Shown piece by piece: positions 18,905 through 28,448 of a DNA stretch of 64,000 nt (the stretch's first letter is position 1; each line of letters begins with the position of its first letter). The position numbers and the translations under genes are program-made. Source of the DNA: Saprospiraceae bacterium UBA3362 (lineage in GTDB: Bacteria > Bacteroidota > Bacteroidia > Chitinophagales > Saprospiraceae). Where the stretch lies: assembly GCA_002360455.1 (NCBI GenBank), contig DEQQ01000018.1:10578-74577 (forward strand). Direction: 5' to 3'. Under the pieces are notes generated by a model. It made no database searches. It was not told where the DNA came from and saw only the letters and a program-made list of their open reading frames with translations.

Positions 18905-20905
18905 ATGAATTTAGATGCGAAAATCCCTGTAGGTGAGCTTTCTGAAAAGTGGACCAAATATAAATCCTCTATTCCTCTGGTTTCTCCTGCCAACAAGCGT
19001 AGAATAGATGTCATTGTTGTAGGAACCGGATTGGCCGGAGCAGCAGCTGCAGCAAGCTTAGGAGAGCTAGGATATAATGTCCACTGTTTTACATTTCACG
19101 ACAGCCCAAGACGAGCTCATAGTATTGCGGCTCAAGGTGGAATCAATGCTGCAAAAAATTATCAGAACGATGGTGATTCTGTCTATAGACTGTTTTATGA
19201 TACCATTAAAGGAGGTGATTACAGAGCAAGAGAAGCCAATGTGTATAGATTGGCAGAGGTAAGCGCCAGTATAATTGATCAGGCCGTTGCACAGGGAGTT
19301 CCATTTGCAAGAGAATACGGAGGATTATTAGAAAACAGATCATTCGGTGGAGTTCAGGTCTCAAGAACATTTTATGCTCGTGGACAAACAGGACAACAAT
19401 TATTGATCGGAGCCTATCAGGCATTGGCTCGACAAGTATCCTTAGGTAATGTCAAGTTGTACAATAGACATGAGATGCTCGACCTAGTCATCATAGATGG
19501 AAAAGCTCGAGGGATCATCGCAAGAAATTTATTAACAGGAAAACTAGAACGTTTTGGTGGTCATGCTGTAGTACTTGGAACAGGAGGATATGGCAATGTA
19601 TTCTATCTTTCTACCAACGCTATGGGATCCAATGTCACAGCGGCTTGGAAATCTGTAAAACGTGGAGCATTAATGGCCAATCCTTGTTTTACTCAAATTC
19701 ACCCCACTTGCATTCCGGTCTCCGGAGATTATCAATCCAAGCTCACATTGATGTCAGAGTCATTGAGAAATGATGGACGCGTGTGGGTTCCAAAAAATAT
19801 TTCAGACGCACAGGCAATACAACAGGGCAAAAAAACAGGAGCTCAAATTCCTGAGGCCGATCGCGATTATTTCTTAGAACGAAGGTATCCTGCTTTTGGA
19901 AACTTGGTTCCTCGAGATGTTGCCTCACGTGCAGCAAAAGTAGAGTGTGACAAAGGCCATGGAGTGAGTCCAACCGGTTTGGCTGTTTTTCTTGATTTTG
20001 GAGCTGCCATTGAGCGTTATGGTAAATCCAAAGCGAATGTGCTAGGAATTCATAATGCAACACCGAATCAAATCACAGAACTTGGTGAAGCCGTAGTTTC
20101 AGAAAAATATGGTAACCTCTTTGAGATGTATGAAAAAATCACAGGAGAAAATCCATATAAAACGCCAATGAAAATTTATCCGGCTGTACACTACACTATG
20201 GGTGGACTTTGGGTGGATTACAATTTGGAAACGAATATCCCGGGATTGTTTGCAACAGGAGAATGTAATTTTTCGGACCATGGAGCTAATCGACTTGGAG
20301 CTTCTGCACTAATGCAGGGATTGGCCGATGGATACTTTGTCTTACCTTATACTATTGGTGTCTTTCTATCACAAGAAATTCGAACTCCAAAAATAGATAC
20401 TCAACATCAGGCCTTTGTGGAAGCAGAGCAAAATGTGACCCATACTTTAAATCAATTGATTAATGTTAAGGGAAATCAGAGTGTAGAGGCATTACACAAA
20501 AAACTTGGAAAAATCATGTGGGAATATTGTGGGATGGCTCGAAATAAAGAAGGACTAACTAAAGCAAGGACAATGATTCAAGATCTAAAAAAAGAATTTT
20601 GGTCCGATGTTTATGTCCCCGGAACTGCTAACGAATTTAATCCGGAATTGGAAAAAGCAATGCGTGTGGCAGACTTCATAGAACTCGGAGAGTTGATGGT
20701 AATGGATGCTGCCAATAGGAATGAATCTTGTGGAGGTCATTTTCGTGAAGAATATCAAGACGAAGGTGGTGAAACATTGCGCGATGATGAAAACTACAAG
20801 TACGTTGCCAATTGGTCTTGGCCAAACGGGCAAGATGAGGCTAAATTATACATTGAGCCGCTTAAATATGAGTTTATCAAAATAGCCGCAAGAAATTATA
20901 AATAA
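18905..20905 (+). CDS. sdhA: Succinate dehydrogenase/fumarate reductase flavoprotein subunit
   Basis: This subunit oxidises succinate to fumarate with covalently bound FAD. The 666-aa protein has a Rossmann motif VVGTGLAGAAAAASLGELG near residue 37, the FAD-attachment His in RRAHSIAAQGG, the substrate-site IHPTCIP segment and the conserved HYTMGGLWVDYN and ATGECN...HGANRLG segments. The length is typical of the Bacteroidota enzyme. It is the second gene of the operon; the 80-base gap from sdhC holds no terminator. Confidence 0.97.
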   Translation: MNLDAKIPVGELSEKWTKYKSSIPLVSPANKRRIDVIVVGTGLAGAAAAASLGELGYNVHCFTFHDSPRRAHSIAAQGGINAAKNYQNDGDSVYRLFYDTIKGGDYRAREANVYRLAEVSASIIDQAVAQGVPFAREYGGLLENRSFGGVQVSRTFYARGQTGQQLLIGAYQALARQVSLGNVKLYNRHEMLDLVIIDGKARGIIARNLLTGKLERFGGHAVVLGTGGYGNVFYLSTNAMGSNVTAAWKSVKRGALMANPCFTQIHPTCIPVSGDYQSKLTLMSESLRNDGRVWVPKNISDAQAIQQGKKTGAQIPEADRDYFLERRYPAFGNLVPRDVASRAAKVECDKGHGVSPTGLAVFLDFGAAIERYGKSKANVLGIHNATPNQITELGEAVVSEKYGNLFEMYEKITGENPYKTPMKIYPAVHYTMGGLWVDYNLETNIPGLFATGECNFSDHGANRLGASALMQGLADGYFVLPYTIGVFLSQEIRTPKIDTQHQAFVEAEQNVTHTLNQLINVKGNQSVEALHKKLGKIMWEYCGMARNKEGLTKARTMIQDLKKEFWSDVYVPGTANEFNPELEKAMRVADFIELGELMVMDAANRNESCGGHFREEYQDEGGETLRDDENYKYVANWSWPNGQDEAKLYIEPLKYEFIKIAARNYK

Positions 20906-20946
20906 ATCAATTCTAAATTCAATTATTAAAATCCACAACAAAAAAT

Positions 20947-21696
20947 ATGTCAGCACTTCATCTCAATCTAAAAGTCTGGAGACAAAAAAATCAACAAAGC
21001 AAAGGTGAATTTCAGACTTATCAGGTAGAAGCTAATGAACACATGTCATTCCTTGAAATGATGGATGTCCTTAATCAAGATTTAATTGAGAAAAAGAAAG
21101 AACCTGTAGCATTTGATCATGACTGCCGAGAAGGGATTTGTGGGGCATGCAGCATGGTCATCAATGGAAAACCTCACGGACCATTGAGCGGAACTACAAC
21201 TTGTCAACTCCACATGCGTCATTTTAAAGATGGAGAAACCATTGTCGTAGAACCTTTCAGAGCCAAGGCATTCCCTATTGTACGAGATCTGGTTGTAGAT
21301 CGTTCTTCTTTTGATCGCATTATCCAAGCCGGTGGATTTATTTCAGTCAACACAGGTCAGGCTATAGATGGAAATGCCATTCCCATTGATAAAGATACAG
21401 CCTCAAAGAGTTTTGATGCCGCTGCCTGTATAGGTTGTGGAGCATGTGTTGCCGCTTGTCCAAATGGTTCTGCAATGCTGTTTACTTCGGCCAAAATTTC
21501 CCATTTAGGACTTTTGCCGCAGGGTAAAATGGAACATACTCGGCGTGTCAATAATATGGTGAGTCAGATGGATGAAGAGGGTTTCGGTTTCTGTAGCAAC
21601 ATTGGAGCTTGCGAGGCCGAATGTCCAAAAGGCATTAGTCTAGAAAATATCGCGAGAATGAATCGCGGTTATATTAAAGCCAGTCTGTTGGACTAA
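20947..21696 (+). CDS. sdhB: Succinate dehydrogenase/fumarate reductase iron-sulfur subunit
   Basis: The 249-aa protein carries a [2Fe-2S] site (CREGICGACSM ... TTCQLH) in its N-terminal ferredoxin domain, and two further clusters from CIGCGACVAACPNGS and CSNIGACEAECPKGI. It transfers electrons between the flavin in SdhA and the haems of SdhC. It closes the sdhCAB operon and ends 16 bases from the convergent methyltransferase gene, with no clear terminator in between. Confidence 0.97.
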   Translation: MSALHLNLKVWRQKNQQSKGEFQTYQVEANEHMSFLEMMDVLNQDLIEKKKEPVAFDHDCREGICGACSMVINGKPHGPLSGTTTCQLHMRHFKDGETIVVEPFRAKAFPIVRDLVVDRSSFDRIIQAGGFISVNTGQAIDGNAIPIDKDTASKSFDAAACIGCGACVAACPNGSAMLFTSAKISHLGLLPQGKMEHTRRVNNMVSQMDEEGFGFCSNIGACEAECPKGISLENIARMNRGYIKASLLD

Positions 21697-21712
21697 AAAC
21701 GGAGAAATCATT

Positions 21713-22579
21713 TTAAAGAATTCTAAACCAAAAAGAGCCGCCGTGCTTTTCCACTTGGTTTAATGGTTTTTCTTGCCATAAACTATCGAGCATACAGGCA
21801 AGATGATTTTCGTTAGAAATAAAATAACTTGGAAAAATCAGCTCGTATTTTTTTGGATTGGCTAATAAATGAATTGCCAAGCCGTACTGCTCAGAGTAAA
21901 ATCTGTCACACATAAATTGCGGATAATCATAGGGCAGGTAAATATCATGTAAATGCACTATGACTCCTTTCTTTAATTTGGGAAGCACTTCTAAATAAAA
22001 TACCATAGAATCCGAATTGGGTAAAATTCTGTGAGAATTATCGATAAATAATATATCATTCTCTCCCAACCTAAACAAGCTTTCAAAATCAGTATCTTCA
22101 AATGGAGATCGAATGACTTCATCGACAATTTGATCTATCTCAACTCTAGGCAAGGGATCTACCGAAATTAACTTTGTTGCTAACTTCTGATCAGTCTTTG
22201 CCAGATGGACCAATTTTGTTGAATTGCCTGAACCCACTTCAAAATAAACATTGGGTTTAAATTCTGAAATTATAGTGTATAAAATCATCATGTCCAATCC
22301 GGGCAAATATCCATTGTTCCACACCGGCAAAGTCGAATTCACTTTCTTGCTGTCAATCTGAATGCCACAAAAGACTTCTCTATACTTGAGAATCTTATTT
22401 AACATTAAGATATAGGTCCTTTCCTGATTTTTGATCAAATTAAATAACTCCACATGAGGTGATTTTCCATATCCATATCGAGGACGAAATTGTACCGGAT
22501 AGTCCAAAATAAGTTTCTGATACTGCGGAGAAATTAATTTAAACATCCGCTTTACCCTATTTAAAAATCCATCTGCCAT
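21713..22579 (-). CDS. Class I SAM-dependent methyltransferase
   Basis: The 288-aa protein has the SAM-binding motif YFEVGSGNSTKLV (motif I), an acidic end of strand two at ISVDPLP and DILFIDNSHR at the motif III position. HLHDIYLPYDYP is the metal- or acceptor-site pattern of the Methyltransf_24 (CmcI-like) group. The substrate is unknown. It is monocistronic, opposite to the sdh operon. The roughly 400 bases upstream (22580-22990) contain no gene that I can see. Confidence 0.85.
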   Translation of the reverse strand: MADGFLNRVKRMFKLISPQYQKLILDYPVQFRPRYGYGKSPHVELFNLIKNQERTYILMLNKILKYREVFCGIQIDSKKVNSTLPVWNNGYLPGLDMMILYTIISEFKPNVYFEVGSGNSTKLVHLAKTDQKLATKLISVDPLPRVEIDQIVDEVIRSPFEDTDFESLFRLGENDILFIDNSHRILPNSDSMVFYLEVLPKLKKGVIVHLHDIYLPYDYPQFMCDRFYSEQYGLAIHLLANPKKYELIFPSYFISNENHLACMLDSLWQEKPLNQVEKHGGSFWFRIL

Positions 22580-22990
22580 GTTGAATTGTTTTGTATAAAA
22601 TGCATAACCATAACTAATTTAGCAATCTCTCAAGTCTCTTATTATAACGATCCAAAAAAAAATATATGTTCCAATGAAAAAACTTAAGCTAATGATTAAC
22701 TCATTGTTCGTTATGCTATACAATGGTATAAAGATGATACTCAACCCTTTAGCCTGACCAAAATTAAAGTTCCATTAAATCTAAAATTTCATTCTATTAC
22801 TTGTGGCTTTACCTGATTGATCCTTTTGGATTAAAGTTAATTCTATTTCGTAAATCAAGCGGTTCATTTTCAGGAGAATAATAAATTTTTAGGGTTTTAC
22901 AATTTTTATTGGCTAATAATTACCAAACACTCTTTTGTCGGCGAAAATCAACAGTTAGTCGAGTATCTATGCTTATTAAGGTACTTTGTT

Positions 22991-23021
22991 TTGCATAGTA
23001 CTGAATTTCACATTATCTTTG
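22991..23021 (+). promoter_or_regulatory. Promoter of the padR-pspC pair
   Basis: TTG (22991-22993, in TTTTG) and TATCTTTG (23014-23021) are separated by 20 bases, a good Bacteroidota promoter. The PadR ATG lies 23 bases beyond. The AT-rich 22580-22990 interval to the left holds no gene. Confidence 0.75.
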
Positions 23022-23044
23022 CTTCATCAAAAAAAAATAGACGT

Positions 23045-23383
23045 ATGAATTTGGACAATACCATAGCACAAATGAAAAAAGGTGTCTTGGAGCTTTGTAT
23101 TCTTTCCATTCTCAATAAAGAGGAAGAAGCTTATCCATCCGACATCATTATCAAGCTCAAAGAAGCCGATCTCATTGTAGTAGAAGGAACATTATATCCA
23201 CTACTCACGAGATTAAAAAATTTTGGCTTACTGGACTATCATTGGAAAGAATCCAGTGCAGGCCCTCCGAGAAAATACTATAAAATTACCGAAAACGGTG
23301 TTTCGAAATTGGAGCACTTGGTAGAAAGCTGGAATCAATTTGTTTCATGTGTCAATCAATCAATAAAATCAAATCAACAATGA
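23045..23383 (+). CDS. PadR family transcriptional regulator
   Basis: The 112-aa protein has the PadR winged-helix pattern: MKKGVLELCILSIL, then YPSDIIIKLKEADLIVVEGTLYPLLTRL (helix-turn-helix plus start of the wing) and SAGPPRKYYKITENG. I chose ATG at 23045 because the longer reading (22991) would begin inside the promoter. Its stop overlaps the next start (ATGA), so the two proteins are translationally coupled. By family it should be a repressor of this pair; the effector is unknown. Confidence 0.93.
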   Translation: MNLDNTIAQMKKGVLELCILSILNKEEEAYPSDIIIKLKEADLIVVEGTLYPLLTRLKNFGLLDYHWKESSAGPPRKYYKITENGVSKLEHLVESWNQFVSCVNQSIKSNQQ

Positions 23384-24051
23384 ATAAAATACTTCATATC
23401 AATGTAGGTGGATATCCATTCACAATAGATCAGGATGCTTACAATGTGTTAGATCATTATCTGGTTGGATTGGAAGCGCATTTTAGCAATTCCGAAGGTT
23501 GCCAGGAGATCATCAAAGATATTGAGTCTCGAATGGCAGAATTGTTCAAAGAAAAGCAACAATACGGTGGGATTATCAATACTTCCATTGTGAATCAATG
23601 CATACAGATTATGGGAACCCCTGAGGACTTTGGCGTTCCAAACCAAGAGGATAAAAATCCTAACTCAAACTCCTTTGCAGGCAACGGTAAGACACAGGCT
23701 GAATGGGGAATCAAAACGGGTAAAAAGGTTTTCCGAGACATGGAAAATGCAAAGTTTCAGGGTGTTTGTGCCGGATTTGCAAATTATTTTGGAATCCAAG
23801 ATGTGACCTGGGTAAGATTAGGATTTTGTCTTGGTGCTTTTGCAGGTGGGTTTACAATTCCACTTTACCTTATCTGCTGGGCAGCCATTCCTGAGGCTAG
23901 AACTTCGATGGATAGATTGAGTATGATGGGAGAACCGATCAACATTGACACCATTTCCAAAAAAGTAGAGGAACAATTTGATCATATTACCCAAAAGTTT
24001 GAGTCATGGCAAGATAAACGCCAAAAGAGAAAAGCCAAATGGAGATTTTAA
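23380..24051 (+). CDS. PspC domain-containing membrane protein
   Basis: The 223-aa protein begins at the ATG that overlaps the PadR stop. The N-terminal half (HINVGGYPFTIDQDAYNVL...) resembles the domain found before PspC in many Bacteroidota proteins. The C-terminal half has the PspC pattern KFQGVCAGFANYFGI followed by two close hydrophobic segments ending in ICWAAIPEA. The tail is basic. PspC proteins respond to envelope stress in other bacteria. A PadR-PspC pair is a recurrent arrangement in this phylum. Confidence 0.9.
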   Translation: MNKILHINVGGYPFTIDQDAYNVLDHYLVGLEAHFSNSEGCQEIIKDIESRMAELFKEKQQYGGIINTSIVNQCIQIMGTPEDFGVPNQEDKNPNSNSFAGNGKTQAEWGIKTGKKVFRDMENAKFQGVCAGFANYFGIQDVTWVRLGFCLGAFAGGFTIPLYLICWAAIPEARTSMDRLSMMGEPINIDTISKKVEEQFDHITQKFESWQDKRQKRKAKWRF

Positions 24052-24196
24052 TGAACTGAAAACAGATTGAGAACACCTTACAATTTGAATATCATCTTTT
24101 ATTTGAGACCATAAGAAGAGCAGATCAAAAATGTTTTTAATTTGCAAATTTGTACAAATTGCTGAATAAAAAAGGATCGCATTCTTTACAATTTCT

Positions 24197-25447
24197 CTAA
24201 AAGCTGACTTGGAGTTGTAATCTTACTAAATTTCCTTTTTGTAAATTGTCTTGCAATTTATAATCTTCAAATCGTCGATTGGAAATAGTGTATTGGGATA
24301 CCAATTCTATATTTTTATTCAGTTGCCACTCGAACCCAAGCTCAAGTTCTTTTATATCATAAGAGCGTGCATCCAGTTCTTGCTTTTTTCCTCCTTGATA
24401 AACTTGGTATCTTACAAATGGAATAAGGTTCATTTTCTTCAGATGAATCATGTAACTTAACTGTGCATAACCACCCTTTAGCTTGTTTTGCACAATAGAA
24501 TCCTGACCCGGGTTAAATTGGGGTCCGGTGCCTACATTATATTCAGCCATAATTCCAAGCGGTTTCGGATAGACTACAATTGTTCCGGCGGTGCGTTGAT
24601 CCTTATATGTTTTATCTGACTTTACTTTTACACCGATGCTTAATTGATCTGCAGCCAAAGTATATTTTCCTGTATAAAATTGAACTCCGGGCTCAATAAT
24701 TTGATCTCCTAAAAAAAACGGATAGGTCATTCTCACAAATGAATACAAATTATTATTCAAATCCGGTTTATTGGTTGTTTGGCCGTTAAATAAACCTATC
24801 GAAAATGCGCCGTAATCTCCACTTCCTTTCAAGCCTTTTTTGATCAACTCCGAATACAGTTTCCTTACCTTTGATGGTGCCCACATAAAAAATAAACCAA
24901 GATCTCTTTCATTGGGCATAGCAGAATTCAATGCATCTGCACGATCCAGAGGTAACCTATTCTGACTTGACTGCAAATTTTCGAACCCGAAAGGAACTTT
25001 TGATTGACCTGCTCGGATGCGAAATTCATTTTTTGAATCCAATCCAATATCAAAATAGGCATCTCTCACTTGACCATAATGCCACACTGTAGAACTTGGA
25101 GAAGATGCGAAGTCGTATTGCAAATAGAAATACAGCCTTTGAGAAATTTGTCCTGAGAAAATCATTCTTATTCGACGAAAAAAGAAACTACCGTTTTCTC
25201 CCCAAGATTTATCACATTGCTCACATTTTAATTTAGGGTTGGTTTCCAAGAGTCTATTGTACCTTAACTGAGAATAGGACCTTAAATGGATCAGCTCATA
25301 CCATTTCTTTTCCGGGGCTGTTGAATCCGATACAGTTAGATTAGAGGCTGCAAGGTTCGTAACCATACTCACCATCAGAATAAAATAGAGAGAAATCCAC
25401 ATTCTCAATGGCAGCCAATCAATTCTAAAATTAGACTTCATCTTCAT
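24197..25447 (-). CDS. Outer-membrane porin of the phosphate-selective OprO/OprP type
   Basis: The 416-aa protein has an N-terminal signal sequence and alternating strand patterns typical of a beta barrel; FFFRRIRMIFSGQISQRLYFYLQYDFA and the ending LVRLQLQVSF (C-terminal Phe) fit OprP-like porins. The DRADALNSAMPNERDLG segment is common in that group. The substrate cannot be told: the OprO/P label is a family name, and no phosphate-transport genes are nearby. The gene is monocistronic. Confidence 0.8.
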   Translation of the reverse strand: MKMKSNFRIDWLPLRMWISLYFILMVSMVTNLAASNLTVSDSTAPEKKWYELIHLRSYSQLRYNRLLETNPKLKCEQCDKSWGENGSFFFRRIRMIFSGQISQRLYFYLQYDFASSPSSTVWHYGQVRDAYFDIGLDSKNEFRIRAGQSKVPFGFENLQSSQNRLPLDRADALNSAMPNERDLGLFFMWAPSKVRKLYSELIKKGLKGSGDYGAFSIGLFNGQTTNKPDLNNNLYSFVRMTYPFFLGDQIIEPGVQFYTGKYTLAADQLSIGVKVKSDKTYKDQRTAGTIVVYPKPLGIMAEYNVGTGPQFNPGQDSIVQNKLKGGYAQLSYMIHLKKMNLIPFVRYQVYQGGKKQELDARSYDIKELELGFEWQLNKNIELVSQYTISNRRFEDYKLQDNLQKGNLVRLQLQVSF

Positions 25448-25706
25448 GATTTATAATAATCTTTTGAACCTAAAATACGGTACGAGCCAATAAGCCCTAT
25501 ACCAACTCTTCGATAGTGATTTTATCAAGCTTCAAAGATCGAACTTCATCATTTGGTAACATAATATCCAATATTACCTAATTATTAATTCTTTCGTCGT
25601 TATTCTTGGATTCTTTATTTTTTGTTTACTTCTTATTAACAAAAGGAATTGGATTTTTAAATTAAAGCTGAGCTCAATAGCAGATCTTTGCGTAAAACAA
25701 AAGAAA

Positions 25707-26366
25707 TTGAACGCATTCTTATTTGATATGGATGGGACCATGATTGACAGCATGCCCTACCATATAAAAACTTGGCAAATAACCCTTGAGTCTCTGGGTG
25801 TAATATGGAATGAAAAAAAACATATAGCTCAGCTGTACGGAAAAAATGAAGAAGTCCTGAGTCGAATTTTAAAAAATGAGCTCAATCAAGATCTTCTCAA
25901 AGAGATTATTGAATTCAAGGAGCAGCATTATCAAAATTTGTATAGACCACAATTAAAATTACTGCCGGGTCTGGAAGAATTTCTGTGTAAGCTGCATGGA
26001 TTGAGAGGAACTGTGCTGGGCATTGGTACTTCTGCATGCAGAAGCAATGTGGATATGATGTTGGAGGTATTGAAGATGGAGTCAAAGTTTGCTGCGATTG
26101 TTGCTGCGGAGGATGTTGAATACGGCAAACCACATCCGGAGACCTTCGTCCGATTGGCAGAAATCCTCGAAGTGCAACCGGAGCGATGCATTGTGTTTGA
26201 AGATGTACCTAAGGGTATTGAAGCAGGGAAATCTGCCGGGATGAACGTTGTGGCTATAACAACAGGACATACAAAAGAAGAATTAAAAGATGCAGATCTA
26301 ATTATTGAAAATTACATAGGCATTGAAGAAAAACTCAGATCATGTTTTTCTATAGAAATTGGATGA
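25707..26366 (+). CDS. HAD-superfamily sugar phosphatase / beta-phosphoglucomutase-like
   Basis: The 219-aa protein contains the HAD motifs: DMDGTMIDS (motif I), GTSACR (motif II), KPHPE (motif III Lys) and VFEDVPKGIEAGKSAGM (motif IV). The cap sequence and length fit the beta-phosphoglucomutase/phosphatase subfamily. The start is TTG at 25707, since no ATG precedes motif I. The substrate is unknown. Confidence 0.88.
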   Translation: MNAFLFDMDGTMIDSMPYHIKTWQITLESLGVIWNEKKHIAQLYGKNEEVLSRILKNELNQDLLKEIIEFKEQHYQNLYRPQLKLLPGLEEFLCKLHGLRGTVLGIGTSACRSNVDMMLEVLKMESKFAAIVAAEDVEYGKPHPETFVRLAEILEVQPERCIVFEDVPKGIEAGKSAGMNVVAITTGHTKEELKDADLIIENYIGIEEKLRSCFSIEIG

Positions 26367-26588
26367 GCAAAAAATAATGAAGAGTTGATTTGCAATTTTA
26401 TTTGCTGATTTCACTTTGAAAATCGAATTGCTAACTTTATTCTAGGTGAAAAATATAATAAAGCAAGAAATATTTTTTTGAACCAAAATTATATAATCAG
26501 AGACGTGATTGTAGAAACAGAAAAAACAATCAGCGAAATCGTTTTTAAAAATGAACTAAAGTATGTTTTAGCACCGGATTGCATGAGG

Positions 26589-26668
26589 AGGCTGGAGGGC
26601 TTGGTGCAAAGCACCGAACGACAGTGAGCCCGCAAGACTCCGACCCCGCAGAATGCGGGGGCATGCCC
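26589..26668 (+). repeat. REP-like hairpin repeat, copy 3
   Basis: It has the same shape as the other copies: a GGAGGGCTTGG part, a GCAAGACTCCGAC segment, a 7-bp hairpin with loop GAA (26644-26660), then GCATGCCC. It lies in the 356-base interval before prfC and ends just upstream of the prfC promoter. A longer reading of prfC that begins inside this repeat should not be used. Confidence 0.6.
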
Positions 26669-26683
26669 AAACATTCCATTGAA

Positions 26684-26714
26684 TTGAGCTTGTCTCAGAT
26701 TTTAGTTACTTTTG
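26684..26714 (+). promoter_or_regulatory. Promoter of prfC
   Basis: TTG (26684-26686) and TACTTTTG (26707-26714), with 20 bases between, match the Bacteroidota consensus. The predicted transcription start is only a few bases before the ATG at 26723, so the mRNA may have almost no leader. Confidence 0.65.
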
Positions 26715-26722
26715 CGCTCTTT

Positions 26723-28297
26723 ATGAATTTAGAAGAATTAAATAAACGGAGGACCTTTGGGATTGTGTCACATCCCGATGCGGGGAAAACAACATTGACG
26801 GAGAAGCTTCTCTTGTTCGGCGGAGCTATTCAGATAGCCGGGGCTGTCAAGTCCAACAAAATAAAAAAGCATGCTACATCCGACTTTATGGAGATCGAGA
26901 AACAGCGTGGAATCTCTGTGGCTACGAGTGTGATGGCATTTCCTTACAGGGGATTGCAGATCAACATCCTTGATACTCCGGGCCACAAAGATTTTGCCGA
27001 AGATACTTATAGAACATTATCTGCGGTAGATTCTGCGATAGTGGTAATAGACGTAGCAAAAGGAGTTGAGGAACAAACAGAAAAATTGGTGGAGGTGTGC
27101 AGAATGAGAAGTACGCCCATCATTGTGTTCATCAATAAGCTGGATCGAGAAGGGAAGGATGCATTTGATCTTTTGGATGAGGTTGAGACCCAGCTAAAAT
27201 TGCGAGTAACACCGCTTTCTTGGCCCATAGGAATGGGGCAAACTTTTCAAGGAGTGTACAGTATTTATGAAAAAAAATTGATCATATTTCGTGCTCATGG
27301 AAAGCAGGAAGAAGAAGAATCTATCTCCATAGGTCTTGAAGAGAAAGAGAGGTTTGAGTCCATAATTGGAGTAAAAGCCTATGCGCTGTTCATGGAGGAG
27401 TTAGAGACTGTTCACGGAGTTTATCCGGAGTTTGATCGAGAGGCTTATCTCAATGGAAAATTATGTCCCGTATTTTATGGATCTGCCGTAAATAATTTTG
27501 GAGTAAGAGAACTGTTGGATTGTTTTGTAGATATTGCGCCTGGACCAAGATCGAGAGAGACAGAAAGTAGAATCATTATACCTACCGAAGATAAATTGAG
27601 TGGATTTGTATTTAAGATTCATGCCAATATGGATCCAAAACACAGAGACAGGATTGCTTTTTTTAGAGTTTGTTCAGGAGTGTTTATGAGAAATACAAAT
27701 TATTATCATGTGCGATTGGACAGGCAATTAAAGTTTTCAAACCCTACCTCTTTTATGGCGGCAAGGAAAGAAATTATTGATGAAGCTTATCCCGGAGATG
27801 TTATAGGCTTGTATGATTCGGGCAATTTTAAAATAGGAGATGTGCTCACAGAAGGGGAGAAATTACAGTTCAAAGGAATACCAAGATTTTCTCCTGAGAT
27901 TTTTAGATATGTGAATAATGCTGATCCCGGAAAATTCAAACAATTTGCCAAAGGTCTTGAGCAGCTGATGGATGAAGGTGTGGCGCAGTTGTTTACCAAA
28001 GAAGAGTCTCAACGAAAAATTATTGGAGTTGTGGGAGCCTTGCAGTTTGACGTCATTCAATATCGACTGGAGCATGAGTATGGAGCGAAGTGCAGTTACG
28101 AACCTATTCAACTTGCCAAGGCTTGTTGGGTGCATTGTTCTGATATCAAAAAGTTGAATGAATTTATGAGCAGAAGGAAAAAAGATCTTGCCAGAGATAA
28201 AGATGGTCAATTGGTTTTTCTTGCAGAATCTCTTTGGACAATCAATCTTTTGAAAGATAATTTTCCTGAAATTGAAATGAGAAATACCAGTGAATAA
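26723..28297 (+). CDS. prfC: Peptide chain release factor 3
   Basis: RF3 is the GTPase that recycles RF1/RF2 from the ribosome after termination. The 524-aa protein has an intact G domain: GIVSHPDAGKTTL (P-loop), EKQRGISV (switch I), DTPGHKDFAEDTYRTL (switch II with the His) and FINKLDRE (NKxD), followed by RF3-type C-terminal domains (QRKIIGVVGALQFDVIQYRL). I place the start at MNLEELNKRRTFG, where the family begins. An upstream extension to 26579 would read through a repeat and the promoter. Confidence 0.95.
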   Translation: MNLEELNKRRTFGIVSHPDAGKTTLTEKLLLFGGAIQIAGAVKSNKIKKHATSDFMEIEKQRGISVATSVMAFPYRGLQINILDTPGHKDFAEDTYRTLSAVDSAIVVIDVAKGVEEQTEKLVEVCRMRSTPIIVFINKLDREGKDAFDLLDEVETQLKLRVTPLSWPIGMGQTFQGVYSIYEKKLIIFRAHGKQEEEESISIGLEEKERFESIIGVKAYALFMEELETVHGVYPEFDREAYLNGKLCPVFYGSAVNNFGVRELLDCFVDIAPGPRSRETESRIIIPTEDKLSGFVFKIHANMDPKHRDRIAFFRVCSGVFMRNTNYYHVRLDRQLKFSNPTSFMAARKEIIDEAYPGDVIGLYDSGNFKIGDVLTEGEKLQFKGIPRFSPEIFRYVNNADPGKFKQFAKGLEQLMDEGVAQLFTKEESQRKIIGVVGALQFDVIQYRLEHEYGAKCSYEPIQLAKACWVHCSDIKKLNEFMSRRKKDLARDKDGQLVFLAESLWTINLLKDNFPEIEMRNTSE

Positions 28298-28389
28298 ATG
28301 AAATTGATGATCTAAAATTATATTTTGAACCTAAGGATTTTTGAAATACAGTTGTGCATCCTTTTTTTCAAAAGCAAACAAGCTAAAAT

Positions 28390-28425
28390 ACAAAAGGCGA
28401 AGAGTAGAAACTCATCGCCTTTTGT
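28390..28425. terminator. Bidirectional terminator between prfC and the PorP/SprF gene
   Basis: ACAAAAGGCGA and TCGCCTTTTGT form an 11-bp stem with A-runs on one side and T-runs on the other. It lies between two convergent genes. Confidence 0.75.
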
Positions 28426-28448
28426 ATTTAATTTTGTTGCTCTGTGGA

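Noticed and set aside
26505..26627. Possible 40-aa frame starting at GTG (MIVETEKTISEIVFKNEL...)
   Set aside because: The first half looks protein-like but the second half is the REP-like repeat. Without a homologue I cannot support it; it may be a gene fragment cut by the repeat.
26579..26722. N-terminal extension of prfC
   Set aside because: It would be encoded by the repeat and the promoter; RF3 proteins begin near MNLEELNKRRTFG.
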